Position numbers and translations under genes: made by a program. The notes beneath the pieces are model-generated. The model searched no databases. It was not told the DNA's origin and was given only the letters and a program-made list of their open reading frames with translations. 64,000 nucleotides of DNA, from the NCBI GenBank assembly GCA_030278955.1, contig JAOANR010000002.1, positions 1-64,000 on the forward strand, given 5' to 3'. Of the stretch, positions 1-11,000 are shown piece by piece (positions within the stretch are counted from its first letter, which is position 1; each line of letters starts with the position of its first letter). This DNA is from Hygrophila difformis. Its lineage: Eukaryota > Streptophyta > Magnoliopsida > Lamiales > Acanthaceae.

Positions 1-457
1 TCCCCTCCCCCCTAAATAAATCGAGTTTCCTTCGTTGAGGCACAAATTTTTGGCAAGAAATTCCCATGATCTCGCCCCTTTCCCGTAGCTGCTGCTGCCG
101 CACGGTCACGGCGCGCTAGCGCGCGAGGAGCGCACGCCTGGTCTGGGTCGTTGCACCCGGACTGGGCGAGTGCGATCCCGTCGGGCCTTTTCTCCTCTCT
201 TTTGGGCTTCTATCCTCCTACGTTCTCGGGCTTAAATATTCGGGTTATAAATTCCTATTTCTAAATTCATTTCTAATCGAAATTATTTTGTGTTCGAAAT
301 CTTGAATTCGTCGACTATAGGCTCCCGTGCAATAATTTATCTAATTAAATTATTTCCGACTTCACAGGTTCTTGGAATTAAAATTCTTTTTGAACTTTGA
401 ATTTAATTCCATTTCTTTTCAAGCGATTATAATACGACTAAATTCATGGGTATTACA
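1..457 (-). repeat. Tekay-like LTR end, cut by the window edge
   Basis: A GC-rich block followed by an AT-rich tail ending in GGGTATTACA resembles the distal part of the element A LTR (about 7320-7781), including the phrases around CTCCTCTCTTT and GTTCTCGG. On the minus strand this is the start (TGTAATACCC) of an LTR. No polypurine tract follows at 458, so it is the outer end of an element or a solo LTR. Only the part inside the window is visible. Assigned by similarity to A by eye. Confidence 0.55.
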
Positions 458-829
458 ATAATACCCAAAATATTTGTAAATGTGGGATAAAACCCAGTTG
501 ACTTATACAGGCTAATAAAAATCTATGTCAAGTAATATTTTATTCCAAACGGAATTTTAAAATTGCATTTTTAAGGAATAATGTCCCCAAACCGTGCCCG
601 TGCAAATGATGCTCTACTTAACCTTGCAGATCTCAAAAACCGGAAAAGAAACGGTGAAAAGTGTAGAGTTAGCGAAAACAATCGCTGAGTAAGTAGACCC
701 TTACTCCCGGAGGAGATCAGGTTGCAGAAATAATTTAAACATAACAGTTATGGTAATGGTATGCTAAAACGAGAATTAATTTATGCACAGACGAAATCCA
801 TATAAATTTAAACTCGGGAAAAGATAATA
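458..829. other. No gene; possible decayed LTR leader
   Basis: AT-rich non-coding DNA. The stretch near 600-715 has a purine-rich run followed by GCTGAGTAAGT, an arrangement also found in the LTRs of A and B just beside their splice acceptor. This hints at an older LTR but the match is short. No open reading frame is convincing. Confidence 0.3.
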
Positions 830-1085
830 CTCCCTCCGTTTTTATATAATTGAAACATTCATACATTTCACGCGATCCAATACATATTTTTAACGCTCAA
901 TATATTTAATTGTGTAAAAAAAATTATAAAAATTGATCATATAAATCTACGCGATTAGGCGAATCCAACAATATTTCACTTGACTATGTTTTATCTTATA
1001 TAACTATATTAAAAAGTCGTATCAAAGTTACTCAATGAATAGTAAAAACTATGCCAATGTTTCATTTTTTCAAAGAAAGAGGAAG
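830..1085. mobile_element. Stowaway-like MITE (Tc1/mariner type)
   Basis: A 256-bp AT-rich element begins CTCCCTCCGTTTTTATA and ends with a diverged inverted copy (GAAAGAGGAAG on the plus strand); the arms also share TGAAACATT. It is flanked by TA on both sides (828-829 and 1086-1087), the expected Stowaway target duplication. It has no coding capacity, as expected for a MITE moved in trans by a mariner-type transposase. A second, less diverged relative lies at 16326-16585. Confidence 0.75.
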
Positions 1086-1087
1086 TA

Positions 1088-1993
1088 TGACACTATGCGT
1101 TATCAAGAAATAAATTTCTCAACCATCATGATGTGCAGGTTCCCCGTTGTAGGGCTCAAATCTCACATACATTCAAGGGTTGTGGTGGAGGTACGAAATT
1201 TCCTCAAACCACATGGAATCCAGCCATGGTGCCGCACCGATTCCCATCAGTCCCCGATTGGCATGCGTCACACGCAAACGGCAGAGGTGGCATCGACCGA
1301 CCCAGTAACGTAGACCTACACTATAATAGTGGTACAAAAATCCATAGGATTTATCGCAGAAACTAAATAGGCACAGTAAAATGGCATACCAATAATCCGA
1401 AAAGCAGTAGGGAGCTATAAGCATAGATTTAAAAATAAATAAAATGATATTTAAATGATGCTTAAGCTAAGCTAAATTTGGGCTAACTCCAAAGAGTAAA
1501 AATCTACTTACAGTCACCGTGGATAGAATGGATACGATACACGCACGGCCTATGAGAAGATATCCCTTTACAGCTATTTGATTAGCAAAAATTTTAATAT
1601 TAACTTAATATGCTATAATAATATTTAAACAGAAATAATAACTTAAAATTTCCAACTTAATAAATCTTACCCGAACACTCTTACGGACTAGCTATCTGTA
1701 CTAATCCTTAGCTCTAAAACTCCTTGGCTTGGAACGAAAATCCCATGCGAAATCCAAGCTACTAAAAATTACTTCTAACAATATTACTATAATCCTACAA
1801 CACTAAACTATACTAAACAATGAAAATATAGCAGAATGGGGAAATTGGGCCGGAATGGCGTGAGAATGGGGAGGAAATTGGGCTGGAATGGCGTGAGAAT
1901 GGGGAGTTGGTGTGAAATTTTTCATTGTTGGCGAGGCAGATTATATAGGCCACCTTGCCGCTTTGTTTTAGTTGGATGAATCAAATGTTCCTA
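1088..1993. other. No gene; AT-rich, possible LTR or promoter relic
   Basis: No credible coding region. A TATA-like ATTATATAGG occurs near 1940-1950 when read with the minus strand in mind, and a short tandem duplication lies at 1834-1905. Phrases such as TTACAGTCACC and CTTACCCGAACAC loosely recall splice-donor surroundings of the Tekay LTRs here, but similarity is too weak for assignment. Confidence 0.3.
1834..1905. repeat. Short tandem duplication, about 30-33 bp unit
   Basis: Unit one (1834-1863) and unit two (1864-1896) both run from GAATGGGG to GGAATGGCGTGA and differ by a 3-bp insertion and one substitution; a third partial copy follows to 1905. It is a local duplication with no coding role visible. 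Confidence 0.8.
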
Positions 1994-2001
1994 CCTTTAA
2001 C

Positions 2002-2323
2002 TAGGGGTGTCAATTTTGGACACGAACCGAAAACACGAACCCGACCGATACGAACCTGATGCAGTTTTGAGTTTTTTGGGTTTAGTCGTTTTTGGTTTCT
2101 CTAATCCGAAATTCGACCTAAAAATTTTCAGGTCTTGTTCGGGTTTGGTATTTCAAGTTTATTTTGGGTTTCAGATCGTGTTCGGGATTACAGATTTTAT
2201 GTTATACCCTTATTAACACCTGACACAAACACGACCCGAACCTGTGAAACCTGAAACACGACCCGACTAACCTAACCAAAATACGATACGAACACGACCC
2301 GAAACCTGAAATTGACACCCCTA
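2002..2323. mobile_element. hAT-like MITE with 8-bp target duplication
   Basis: The 322-bp element begins TAGGGGTGTCAATTT and ends AAATTGACACCCCTA, a perfect 15-bp terminal inverted repeat. It is bracketed by the 8-bp direct repeat CCTTTAAC (1994-2001 and 2324-2331), the signature length for hAT transposition. The interior is full of imperfect repeats of ACACGACCCGAACC and its complement, giving strong self-complementarity. No transposase is encoded; movement would depend on an autonomous hAT element elsewhere. Confidence 0.9.
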
Positions 2324-2331
2324 CCTTTAAC

Positions 2332-4066
2332 AGCCTTTCCTTGATTACCGCTTCACTTTTTCCTCTTTCTGGCCCTATCCCCATTTATTTTCTTTAGTCA
2401 ACACCTCCCTCCCCGTCTAATTTTTTATTTTCTTTCTCCCGTCTCCCAGACTTGGTTCCCCATTTCCTACTCTCACCAGTGTGCACTCGTCCTCCTCTCT
2501 TTTCTTTCCTTTCCTTACTTTTATGTGCCCTCCACTTTCATGTCCCCTCCTTTCTCTCTTTTTTTGTTTTCTTTTGTCTTTCTCTCAGCTCCGGAAAAGG
2601 GATCAAGGAGGCAGCGAAGCGGAAGGCTAGCGGTCGCCGCAAGGCTTCACGGCAGGGGAGGGCTCAGTTGTGGCTTCAAACTCTCATCCTCTTCTTCTTC
2701 TCTTGGTTTTTGATTTATTGAGGATTGAAGGAGTTCGGCTATGGTGGTGGTGATGGCGACTTCGCCGCGGGTTAAGGAGGAGTTATAGGGCCTGTGGTGG
2801 CAACAGGGAGGGACGAGGATGGCGGTATGGTGGCGAAGATGGAGTCACAGTGCCAATGGCCCTGGCGCGCAGTGCTGGCGGCGGATCTGGGGAAGGGCGA
2901 TGGGGATTTGGATGGTGGTTTGGCAATGAGGCTGATGATGGCAGTGGTTGGGGAAGGAGATGGCCGCGGTGGCTCGATGGGCGGCAGTGCGGGTGGCGCA
3001 AATTGGAGGAGGCGGCAGCCATGGTGTTTCTGGGCCGATGTCATTGGGGAAAAGGATAGGCGGAAATGGTGAAGGTGGCGGTAGGAGAGGCTCGCGGTGG
3101 TGGAGTCGCTGTCGGCGGCGGGGGCTGTCCAAATTAGGGTTAGGGTTAGGGTTTCCTTGGGCTTGGGCTTTTGGGTTTGGGTTGGGCTTAGAATTTGGTT
3201 TGGACTTAATTAATCTGGAATCTATTTTGCTTATTGGTCTACTTAATTTAATTGGCCCAACTTATCCTTATTATGGACTTAATTATCTAATTAATCTAGA
3301 TTATGGATTTAATTTATTTAATAATCCGGCATCATTAGTCGATTAATCCAAAATTCCACATTTTCCAATTCGGTACCATAATTAATTAAAAGTTGAACTA
3401 CTCCTGACAATTAAATGAGTTGAGTATTTTAATTTAATTTCAAGGACTTAACTTCATAATTTGATCCATGTTAACATTATTTCCTCGAATGCTTATAAAT
3501 AACTTATTGAACTCGAGATAAGTATTATTATCGCATTATTCGGATTTAATTATTATTCATCGTGAACTCAATTAATAATCTTTAAATTCAAATTTGTAGT
3601 TTTAATCTCAAATATTGATTAGTAGCTTTTGGATCTAATTCACCTAATAGTGGGTCTTCCTTAAAAAAATAATCCAAATCTAATAACATTTAATCCAATC
3701 GTTCATAAACAAATCAATGAACTTAGTTAGTTTTAATAACAATAATAATCCAGCTATGAAATTTTATAATTGGATAATTATGATTCTTAATTAAAAATTC
3801 GAGATCTTCCAACTCATTTAGACTCTAATAATTAAACTCTTTTCGAAACTAAGCCTCTCTTCGGAAACTTCCTTGCATAATTTTTAATTAATTATATTCG
3901 ATCGTTGGTCAAGGTTCAATGATTTAAAAGTGACTAAATAATTATAATAACTTTTAACTAAATAGGCTTACTATTTAATATGGACTTAAATAATATGTAA
4001 TAAAATTACTTAATAAATATAACTTAATTTAACAATTTTGCACTTAAAAGTTTTAATTACTTATAG
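2332..4066 (-). repeat. Probable decayed LTR of old element G (part 1)
   Basis: This stretch precedes the recognisable LTR/polypurine border of G at 4840/4841 and has the layout of the Tekay LTRs here: an AT-rich flank (3350-4060) next to a GC-rich block (2600-3130). Long frames in the GC-rich block exist on both strands with no family resemblance and are treated as composition artefacts. Three tandem TTAGGG-like hexamers sit near 3134-3153. The left border was not found, so the extent is uncertain. Confidence 0.35.
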
Positions 4067-4679
4067 TTTTTTTTCGGTGAACAGAGACGCTCAGGCGTCG
4101 GCAATGATAGAAAAAACTAAAAACAACTACAGAAGAGGGGGATAAGGAAGAACATGCAAGAAAATAAACATCCCCACAGCGATTTAGAATCTAGGAAACC
4201 GAACCCCTGCAACATCCACAACCAAGCGGCCATGAACATCATCCGGAGGAAAGGCCCACGTAGTGAAGAAATCTATGGAGCTCATTCCACGCTTGGCAAG
4301 ACCATCAGCAACCGAATTCCCTTCGCGAAGGATGTGACACCAATGGAACCCCGGGTGTTCCAACATCAAATCTGTGATATTACGAATAAGAGGAAAAAGA
4401 GAATGAGCAGGCTCCACCCCCGAACGTATGAGCCGTAACGCTTCCAACGAATCGGAGTAGCAGCAAGCATCCTCAACTCCCAAGCGCATGAGAAGTTTCA
4501 TACCCTGCCAAATCCCATGCAATTCTGCCACAATGATATTAGCCCGACCAACCGAGTCCGAGAACCCTTGGATCCAACTACCATCAACATTCCGTAGCAC
4601 GCCTCCGAAGCCAGCTTGACCCGGCAAGCCAAATGCACTACCATCAACATGCAACACACAGCCAGCCGTTCCCTTGGGA
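4067..4679 (-). mobile_element. 5'-truncated LINE (L1-type) insertion
   Basis: The insert is flanked by a 15-16 bp direct repeat (4051-4066 and 4680-4694, TTTTAAT..ACTTATAG, one base different), a target-site duplication of L1-type length. A run of eight T at 4067-4074 is the short poly(A) tail of a minus-strand LINE. Only the 3' end survives, carrying the terminal RNase H domain. It sits inside the old LTR of G, so it is younger than G. Confidence 0.85.
4184..4657 (-). pseudogene. LINE ORF2 C-terminal RNase H fragment
   Basis: About 157 residues of the plant L1-type RNase H domain (RVT_3 family) that ends ORF2 in many plant LINEs. Visible motifs in order: VDGSAFG with the first catalytic Asp, GFGGVLRN, the AELHGIWQGM helix carrying the catalytic Glu, CCYSDSLEALRLI with the next Asp, and HILREGNSVADGLAKRG with His and Asp near the C-terminus. 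All expected acidic residues are present and the frame is open, but endonuclease and reverse transcriptase are missing through 5' truncation, so it is a dead fragment. The start shown is just the beginning of the open frame. Confidence 0.85.
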
Positions 4680-4694
4680 TTTTAATACTTATAG

Positions 4695-4840
4695 TTGGTC
4701 CACAACTAGGAACTATATAATTAATTCATCCTTCAAAAAAAATATCCTTTCCTTTCATCTATAAATTAATTTTATGTGAAATTTTGAATATTCATTTATT
4801 TAAATTTAAATTTTTATTTAAAATTTTGTGCAGTGTTATA
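4695..4840 (-). repeat. Decayed LTR of old element G (part 2)
   Basis: AT-rich end of the old LTR, terminating in GTGTTATA at 4840, directly before a sequence matching the polypurine tract and stem-loop that precede the 3' LTR in A, B and D. The terminal dinucleotide reads TA, as in the mutated end of D, rather than CA. Confidence 0.5.
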
Positions 4841-5206
4841 GACTACCCTCTTTTAAGGCTTCATCCTCGACGTCTCACAATAAAATTAGGGATAATTTGT
4901 AACTAGTGTATATTATCAAATCTTCGATCCTTGTAGAAAACTTTCAAAGGTTCATCGACCATTTATAATTACCTTTAAACAGCTCTGATTATCTATCATT
5001 GATATACGCTAAAACTCCTCATATTGCCTCCTTTACGTCGCATGTATCATCATGTTATTGAATATTTAATCCGTCGATAGACCTAAAAAAATTTCTCTTA
5101 GTCCTTAATTATTAAAGTCAGTTGGCCCATTTCTCTTGTAGTGCTTTCCTTAGTGAAACGTGCTGCTCTGTACTTTATTTCTTTCCGAGAGAGATCAATA
5201 TAAACT
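4841..5206 (-). pseudogene. Old Tekay-like element G, internal 3' end
   Basis: The first 38 bases (GACTACCCTCTTTTAAGG, then CTTCATCCTCGACG) match the reverse complement of the conserved stem-loop plus polypurine tract of A, B and D. The remainder, around 5110-5200, weakly follows the reverse complement of integrase. Element A entered here, duplicating AAACT (5202-5206). Sequence is too decayed for any open frame. Confidence 0.55.
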
Positions 5207-7781
5207 TGTAACACCCCGGTTTTTGGTCACCCAGGTCGGGATGTCACCGCCACACCTCCCTAGCAAGACACGATTTCTCCGAGCTCATTAAAGAGATGCA
5301 AGGCTAGGTATTGCAGTATTTAAAATATTTAAAACAATTAAAAACAGCTCATACAATATAAATTCAAAAATAATATTATAATGCAGCGGAAAAATAATAT
5401 CAAGTTTAAGTATCGCAGCGGAAAATGTAAATAGGGCCAACATGGCCAAAACACGGGTTAAACAGGCCCGTTCATACTATAGTCTAATGCAAAATTTAAA
5501 AATAAAGTGTTCTCAAAAATCCCATGCATGTACGTGCTCAAGTATAATCCACATGCTCTATAGGAAAAAGAAAGAAATGGTTTTGGGTCAGCACAACTTG
5601 CTGAGTAAGTTAACACATACATGATCGTGGGGTTTCAAAGCCATTAATTAAGATAAAAGCATGATAATAAATCATAAACAATTCACTTTAATTAACTAAA
5701 TAATTTGCATAATTAATTCATGGATTCTAACTAATAATACATTTAGCATAATTTAAATGAAAGCCATAATTAATTTAAATAAAGCATTAAATAATTTAAA
5801 TAGACAATAAATGAACATTTTAACTATCCGCATTACACCCAAGATTTAGTATTTCAAGTATTTCACGATTGCATCGCAATCTCGTCAAGTTTAGCCGGTA
5901 GCCCGGCGGCCGCAGCCTTATCCACCATACCCAGTACCACTTCGGAGCCTCGGGAAACCCAATTGGATATTCTCGAGAGTGTAGGCCCTATATCTCATGC
6001 TGTTTTGGCGATTTCTCTTAAATTTCGCGCGGGATCCCCATCGTCCATAAAGGCACGAAGTGAATAGTTAGGGGGCCACCCTGCAGAGCACTCACCCCCT
6101 AATTTTAATTGATCAAGTTTGTAAGGGGATTTTCCAAAGATTCTAATTTCATGTATTCCATTTCAAAAGAGATTTCTACTTGTTTAAACCTTAAAGGCCA
6201 ATTTCACCGTTTCAACAAGATTTTCAAAATTTGACTTCGATAAAACACTGTTTACTCCAAAATTAATTAAAAATTTGTTTTAAGTCCGAAAATTCTGAAA
6301 TTTTGCCAGTGAGTCCAAAACATAGAGATGAACAAGTTTTGTGTTTTAACTTTTTCGATCCGAGTTAAGGAAATAAGTCGAAAATGTAGATTTTCATCGG
6401 TTTATTAATCTGTCCAAAATTTTACACAGCAGTTTCATGATTTCGAGACCTACCATAGCAAACGAACTCTAAACTTGATGAAATTTTACAGGAAGATACT
6501 TAAGTCATAGATCTACAAGTTTCATGTTCAACAAAAGTTCTAATTCGGCCTAGATCCATTGTCAAAATTGCCTACAAGTTCGGACTAAAGTTCAGTCAAG
6601 ATTTCAAGATCTAAATTTAGAACAGTTCAGTTTGGGACGATTTCGGATATCAAAACATAATGAAAAATTATGAAATTTTACACAACCTAGATTAATATCT
6701 TAGAAACGTTTTTCATGTTTTAAGTTTTCTCGTTTGATAAGTTTTAAGGGTTCTAAGAATTCGTACAAAAACGCTGCGCCGTAGAGTTTTTCGTGTTGAC
6801 AGATTTTAAGTTCTTGATTAAATCTTCAGATTAGATTTATTTTAATTCGCCCAAAACCATGGTAAGGTTAACATACAGATTTATGGACGTTCCGGCTCGT
6901 CGATTCGAAGGCGTGGCTTCCAGTCCACCGTTTATCTCCTTGATTCGTCGGGTTCTTCGTTCTAGATCCGGATCGGGGTTTAGAATAGAAAAAGATCAAA
7001 TTAGGATTCATTTTCGAATCAAGAATGGAAAAAGAACGGACCAGAACTTACCACAACGATAGAAGCCTGTAGATTTTCATCCAAGTCAGTCCCTTCTCTT
7101 GGTTTCGTGCCTCCGACGACTCCGGGATTAGGGTTTGATATGTAGAGAGGTTTTCGTAGGGTTTGAAAAATGTTCGGGATCGATTAAGATGGTTATTTAT
7201 AGATGTGCAAGACCTAGGGGACGTCCAAGGTCTGCCCTAGTGAGTCTTGAGCCGCAAGGTGAGCAACCGAAGTCGAAAAATCCGGATTCGGGCGAGAGAA
7301 TCTCGCATTGTTCGTTTCTGTCCAACAGCGCGGGGTTGGCGCGCCGTTAGGGGAAACCCCGCGCGGTCTCCGCCTGGACTTCAGTTCGGGCGGGTCGTGC
7401 GATCCGTCGAGCATTTCCTCCTCTCTTTCGAACTTTCTATCCCTCTATGTTCTCGGATTCCGATTTCTGGGCTATTGTCGGACTCCAATTTCCTATCTAA
7501 AATTTTACTCGGGTCTAGATTCAATATTGGCCTCGAATTCTCGAGTCCATTAGTGTCGGGTTCCCGTGTAACGATTTATTTAACTTAATTTAATTCCTTT
7601 TTAATTAAATCTCTTTAATTCCTTTTTAAATTAAATTTCATTTCTCATTTCCTTGTGATTCCTTATCTATTTATTATGTTTATTAATTTGTTTGTTTATT
7701 TATTGCATTTATTTATTATTTATTTATTTATTTATTTTATTTATTTATTAATTTTATATTGCAAAATTCTCGGGTATTACA
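5207..7781 (-). repeat. 3' LTR of element A
   Basis: 2,575 bp. In sense direction: AT-rich U3 starting TGTAATACCC, a GC-rich segment, a TATA box (TATAAATA, 7194-7201), about 110 nt to a splice-donor-like GTAAGT (7051-7046), a 1.5-kb predicted intron to an acceptor at 5558, then the conserved U5 ending GGGGTGTTACA. It differs from the 5' LTR at scattered sites and lacks the MITE, preserving the empty site. Confidence 0.92.
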
Positions 7782-7820
7782 GTCTACCCTCCTTAAGAAT
7801 CAACTTCATCCTCGAAGTCG
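7782..7820 (-). promoter_or_regulatory. Polypurine tract and stem-loop of A
   Basis: On the sense (minus) strand, CTTAAGGAGGGTAGAC lies directly before the 3' LTR and is the expected plus-strand DNA primer site. Just upstream is the near-palindrome ACTTCGAGGATGAAGT (7803-7818), also present at the same distance in B (28285-28302) and D (59148-59165). Confidence 0.8.
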
Positions 7821-7999
7821 TGTTTCGGCTTTTTCTCGTGTTAAGAACTAATCCTTTTGTTTATTTTATTATTTTGTGACTGAACTTAGAATTAAAACTT
7901 CTAAGCTGCCTACGTACCCTGTGAAGGGATCAAGCCATAACATAGTTTAAAACAATTTGAATTTGCTTGTTTACAAAATGTACGGAAAATACACGGTGT

Positions 8000-8022
8000 G
8001 ACATCCTCTCCCCCTTAAGATT
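8000..8022 (-). other. Second purine-rich tract just after pol (A)
   Basis: The sense strand reads CTTAAGGGGGAGAGGATGT within a few bases of the pol stop. The same block follows pol in B (28044-28065). It resembles the true polypurine tract (CTTAAGG start) but lies about 220 nt upstream of the LTR. D has lost it by deletion. Role unknown; a secondary primer site is one possibility. Confidence 0.55.
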
Positions 8023-8026
8023 ACAG

Positions 8027-11000
8027 TTATGTCCCCATAACTGTGTCAGTGTCGGTTTGGAACAGTGTCGGGTAGCGTTCTCTCATGTCTGATTCTAACT
8101 CCCATGTTGCTGTTTCGCTTTCAAGGTTCGACCAAAGAACCTTGACCATCTTGACGGTTTTATTCCTCGTTACTCGTTCCTTAACGTCTAGAATTCGCAC
8201 TGGGACTTCTTCATAAGTCAGATCCTCATCGAGTTCGATTACTTCCGGTTGATGTACATGTGTCGGGTCTGGCACATATTTCTATAGTTGTGAGACATGA
8301 AATACATTATGAACTCGATCTAGTTGTGGCGGTAAAGCCAGTCGGTAGGCCAAATCTCCGACTCGTTCTAGAATTTCATAAGGTCCTATGTATCGAGGAC
8401 TCAACTTTCCTCATTTGCCAAAGCGCATCACCCCCTTCATGGGTGATATCTTTAGCATGACCCTATCTCCCACTTGAAATTCTAGGTCTCGTCGTCTTCC
8501 GTCAGCATAACCCTTCTGACGGTCTTGAGCGGCTATCATTTTCCCTTGAATCACCTTTATCTGTTGAGCCATATCTTCAACAAGTTGTGGTCCCACTACC
8601 ACAGACTTATCATTTTCTTCCCAACTCAATGGGCTTCGGCACTTTCGTCCATACAACGCCTCGAAAGGTGTCATGCCAATGCTAGCATGTAGCAATTGTT
8701 GTAGAAAAACTCAATTAAAGGTAAATGAGTTTCCCAACTCCCCTTGAACTCCAATACACATGCTCTCAGCATGTCTTCCAGAGTTTGGATCGTTCTCTCG
8801 GTTTGTCCATCCGTCATCGGGTGGAATGCGATGCTCATTTTGATTTGAGTACCGAGAGCTTTTCGTAACTCCGTCCAAAAATGAGAGACAAATCTACTGT
8901 CTCTGTCAGAAATGATGTCATGTGGTACTCCATGTCGTCGTACCACATTATCAATGTAGGCTCGGGCCAATTGGTCCATAGTCCACGTGTCCTTCATCGG
9001 GATAAATATGGCCGTCTTCGTTAGCCTATCCACAATCACCCAAATCTTGTTCATGCCTTTATGTGATCGTGGTAATCCCGAGACGAAATCCATCGAGATG
9101 CTATCCCACTTCCAACTTGGAATCTCCAGTAGTTGCATCAATCCTAAGGGTTTATGTCGCACTGCCTTAACCCTTTGGCAGGTGAGGCAGTTCGCCACGA
9201 AGTCTGCCACTTCCTTCTTCACCCGGCCACCAGTAGATCTTCTTCAGATCCTTATAAAGTTTGTCACCTCCGGGGTGCACTGAATATGGTGTGTTGTGCC
9301 CTTCATTCATCAACCTTTGCTTCAACTCGGCACACTTCTGAGGCACGCACCATCTCCCCTTGAAGCGAATGCTTCCATCCTCTTGGATAGCAAATCCTAT
9401 TGCCTTAACCTCGGCAATATACTCCTTTATCCTCTCCAATTTCGCGTTGCCCGGTTGGACGAGTCTAATCTCGTCCAATATTGGAGTTTCTACAACCATC
9501 GCGCTGATCGTTTCACTCACTGTGCCCGAATGCACAAGTTCCACATCTCGCCAAATCCATATACGATGCCAGCGGAATTACCAACGAGTTTGTCACGTGT
9601 TGGGTCTTCCGGCTTAGGGCATCGGCTACCACATTCGCCTTCCCCTCGTGGTAGGATATCTCCAAATCATAATCCTTAATAAGTTCCAACCACCTTCGCT
9701 GTCTCAGATTCAACTCCTTCTGAGTGAATATACACTTCAAGCTCTTGTGGTCGGTGAACATTCGACACTTACGCCCGTAAAGATAATGTCTCCATATCTT
9801 TAGAGCGAAAACGACCGCTGCCAACTCTAGGTCGTGTGTCGGGTAATTTTCCTTGTGAGGTTTCAGTTGGCGTGATGCGTATGCAACGACCCTCGAGTCT
9901 TGCATCAAGACACAACCTAAACCTTCCTTCGAAGCATCGTTGTAAACTTCGAAGTCACCATTCTCTGATGGTAGCGTCAATATGGGTGTGGTTGTGAGTC
10001 GTTTCTTCAGCTCTTGAAACGCGGCCTCACATGCCTCTGTCCACTCGTATTTTACTCCATTCTTCAGTAGCTGGGTTAAAAGACGTGCGATTTTCAAAAA
10101 ATCCTTCACGAACCATCTATAGTACCCATCCAATCCAAGGAAACTCCTTATTTCCGTTGGACTCGTCGGCGCTGCCCACTCTGTCACGGCAGAAACCTTC
10201 GCCGGGTCCACTGAAACTCCCTCAGCGGATACTATATGTCCAAGAAATGCTACTTCCTTTAACCAGAAATCGCATTTGGACAATTTGTCGTATAGTTGAT
10301 TCTTTCGCAAGATCCCTAACACTTGGTGCAAATGTTGGGCATGCTCTTCCTCACTCTTCGAGTAGATTAGGATGTCATCGATAAAAACCACTACACACTG
10401 ATCTAACAATTCTCGAAACACATTGTTCATGAGGTTCATGAACATTGCTGGAGCATTTGTTAACCCGAAGGATAACACTGTGAACTCGTAGTGGCCATAT
10501 CGAGTTCGAAACGTCGTCTTCGGAATGTCTTTCTCGGCGATTCTCAACAGGTGATACCCAGATCGTAAGTCGGTCTTCGAGAATACTGAAGCTCCCTTCA
10601 GCTGATCAAAAAGATCCTCAATTCTCGACAGAGGGTACTTATTCTTGATGGTCACTTGGTTTAACGCCCGATAATCTATACAAAGACGTAATCCTCTGTC
10701 TTTCTTCTTAACAAATAAAACCGGTGCTCCCCACGGAGAAGTACTCGGTCTTATGTATCCTTTTTCCTAACAGTTCCTCGAGTTGCTCCTTTAACTCCTT
10801 CATTTCCAACGGCGCCACCCGGTACGGAGCTTTTGAGATAGGCTCTGTTCCCGGAATGAGATCTATCGTGAATTCAAGATCTCGCTCAAGTGGCATGCCC
10901 GGAATGTCTTCGGGAAACACATCCCGGTATTCTCTTACCACTAGAATGCTGGCAACCTTGTTCTCTTCCGCCTCAAGGTTGTGAACGTAGCACGCATATA

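Noticed and set aside
2772..3132. Overlapping ORFs on both strands in a GC-rich block
   Set aside because: Low-complexity Pro/Arg/Ser or Gly/Arg compositions in several frames at once; typical of GC-rich LTR DNA, no motif.
3134..3153. TTAGGG-like hexamers as a telomere end
   Set aside because: Only about three units within a decayed LTR; not the plant heptamer array.
7655..7879. 74-residue hydrophobic ORF
   Set aside because: Translation of TTTA/TTAT simple repeats in the LTR.
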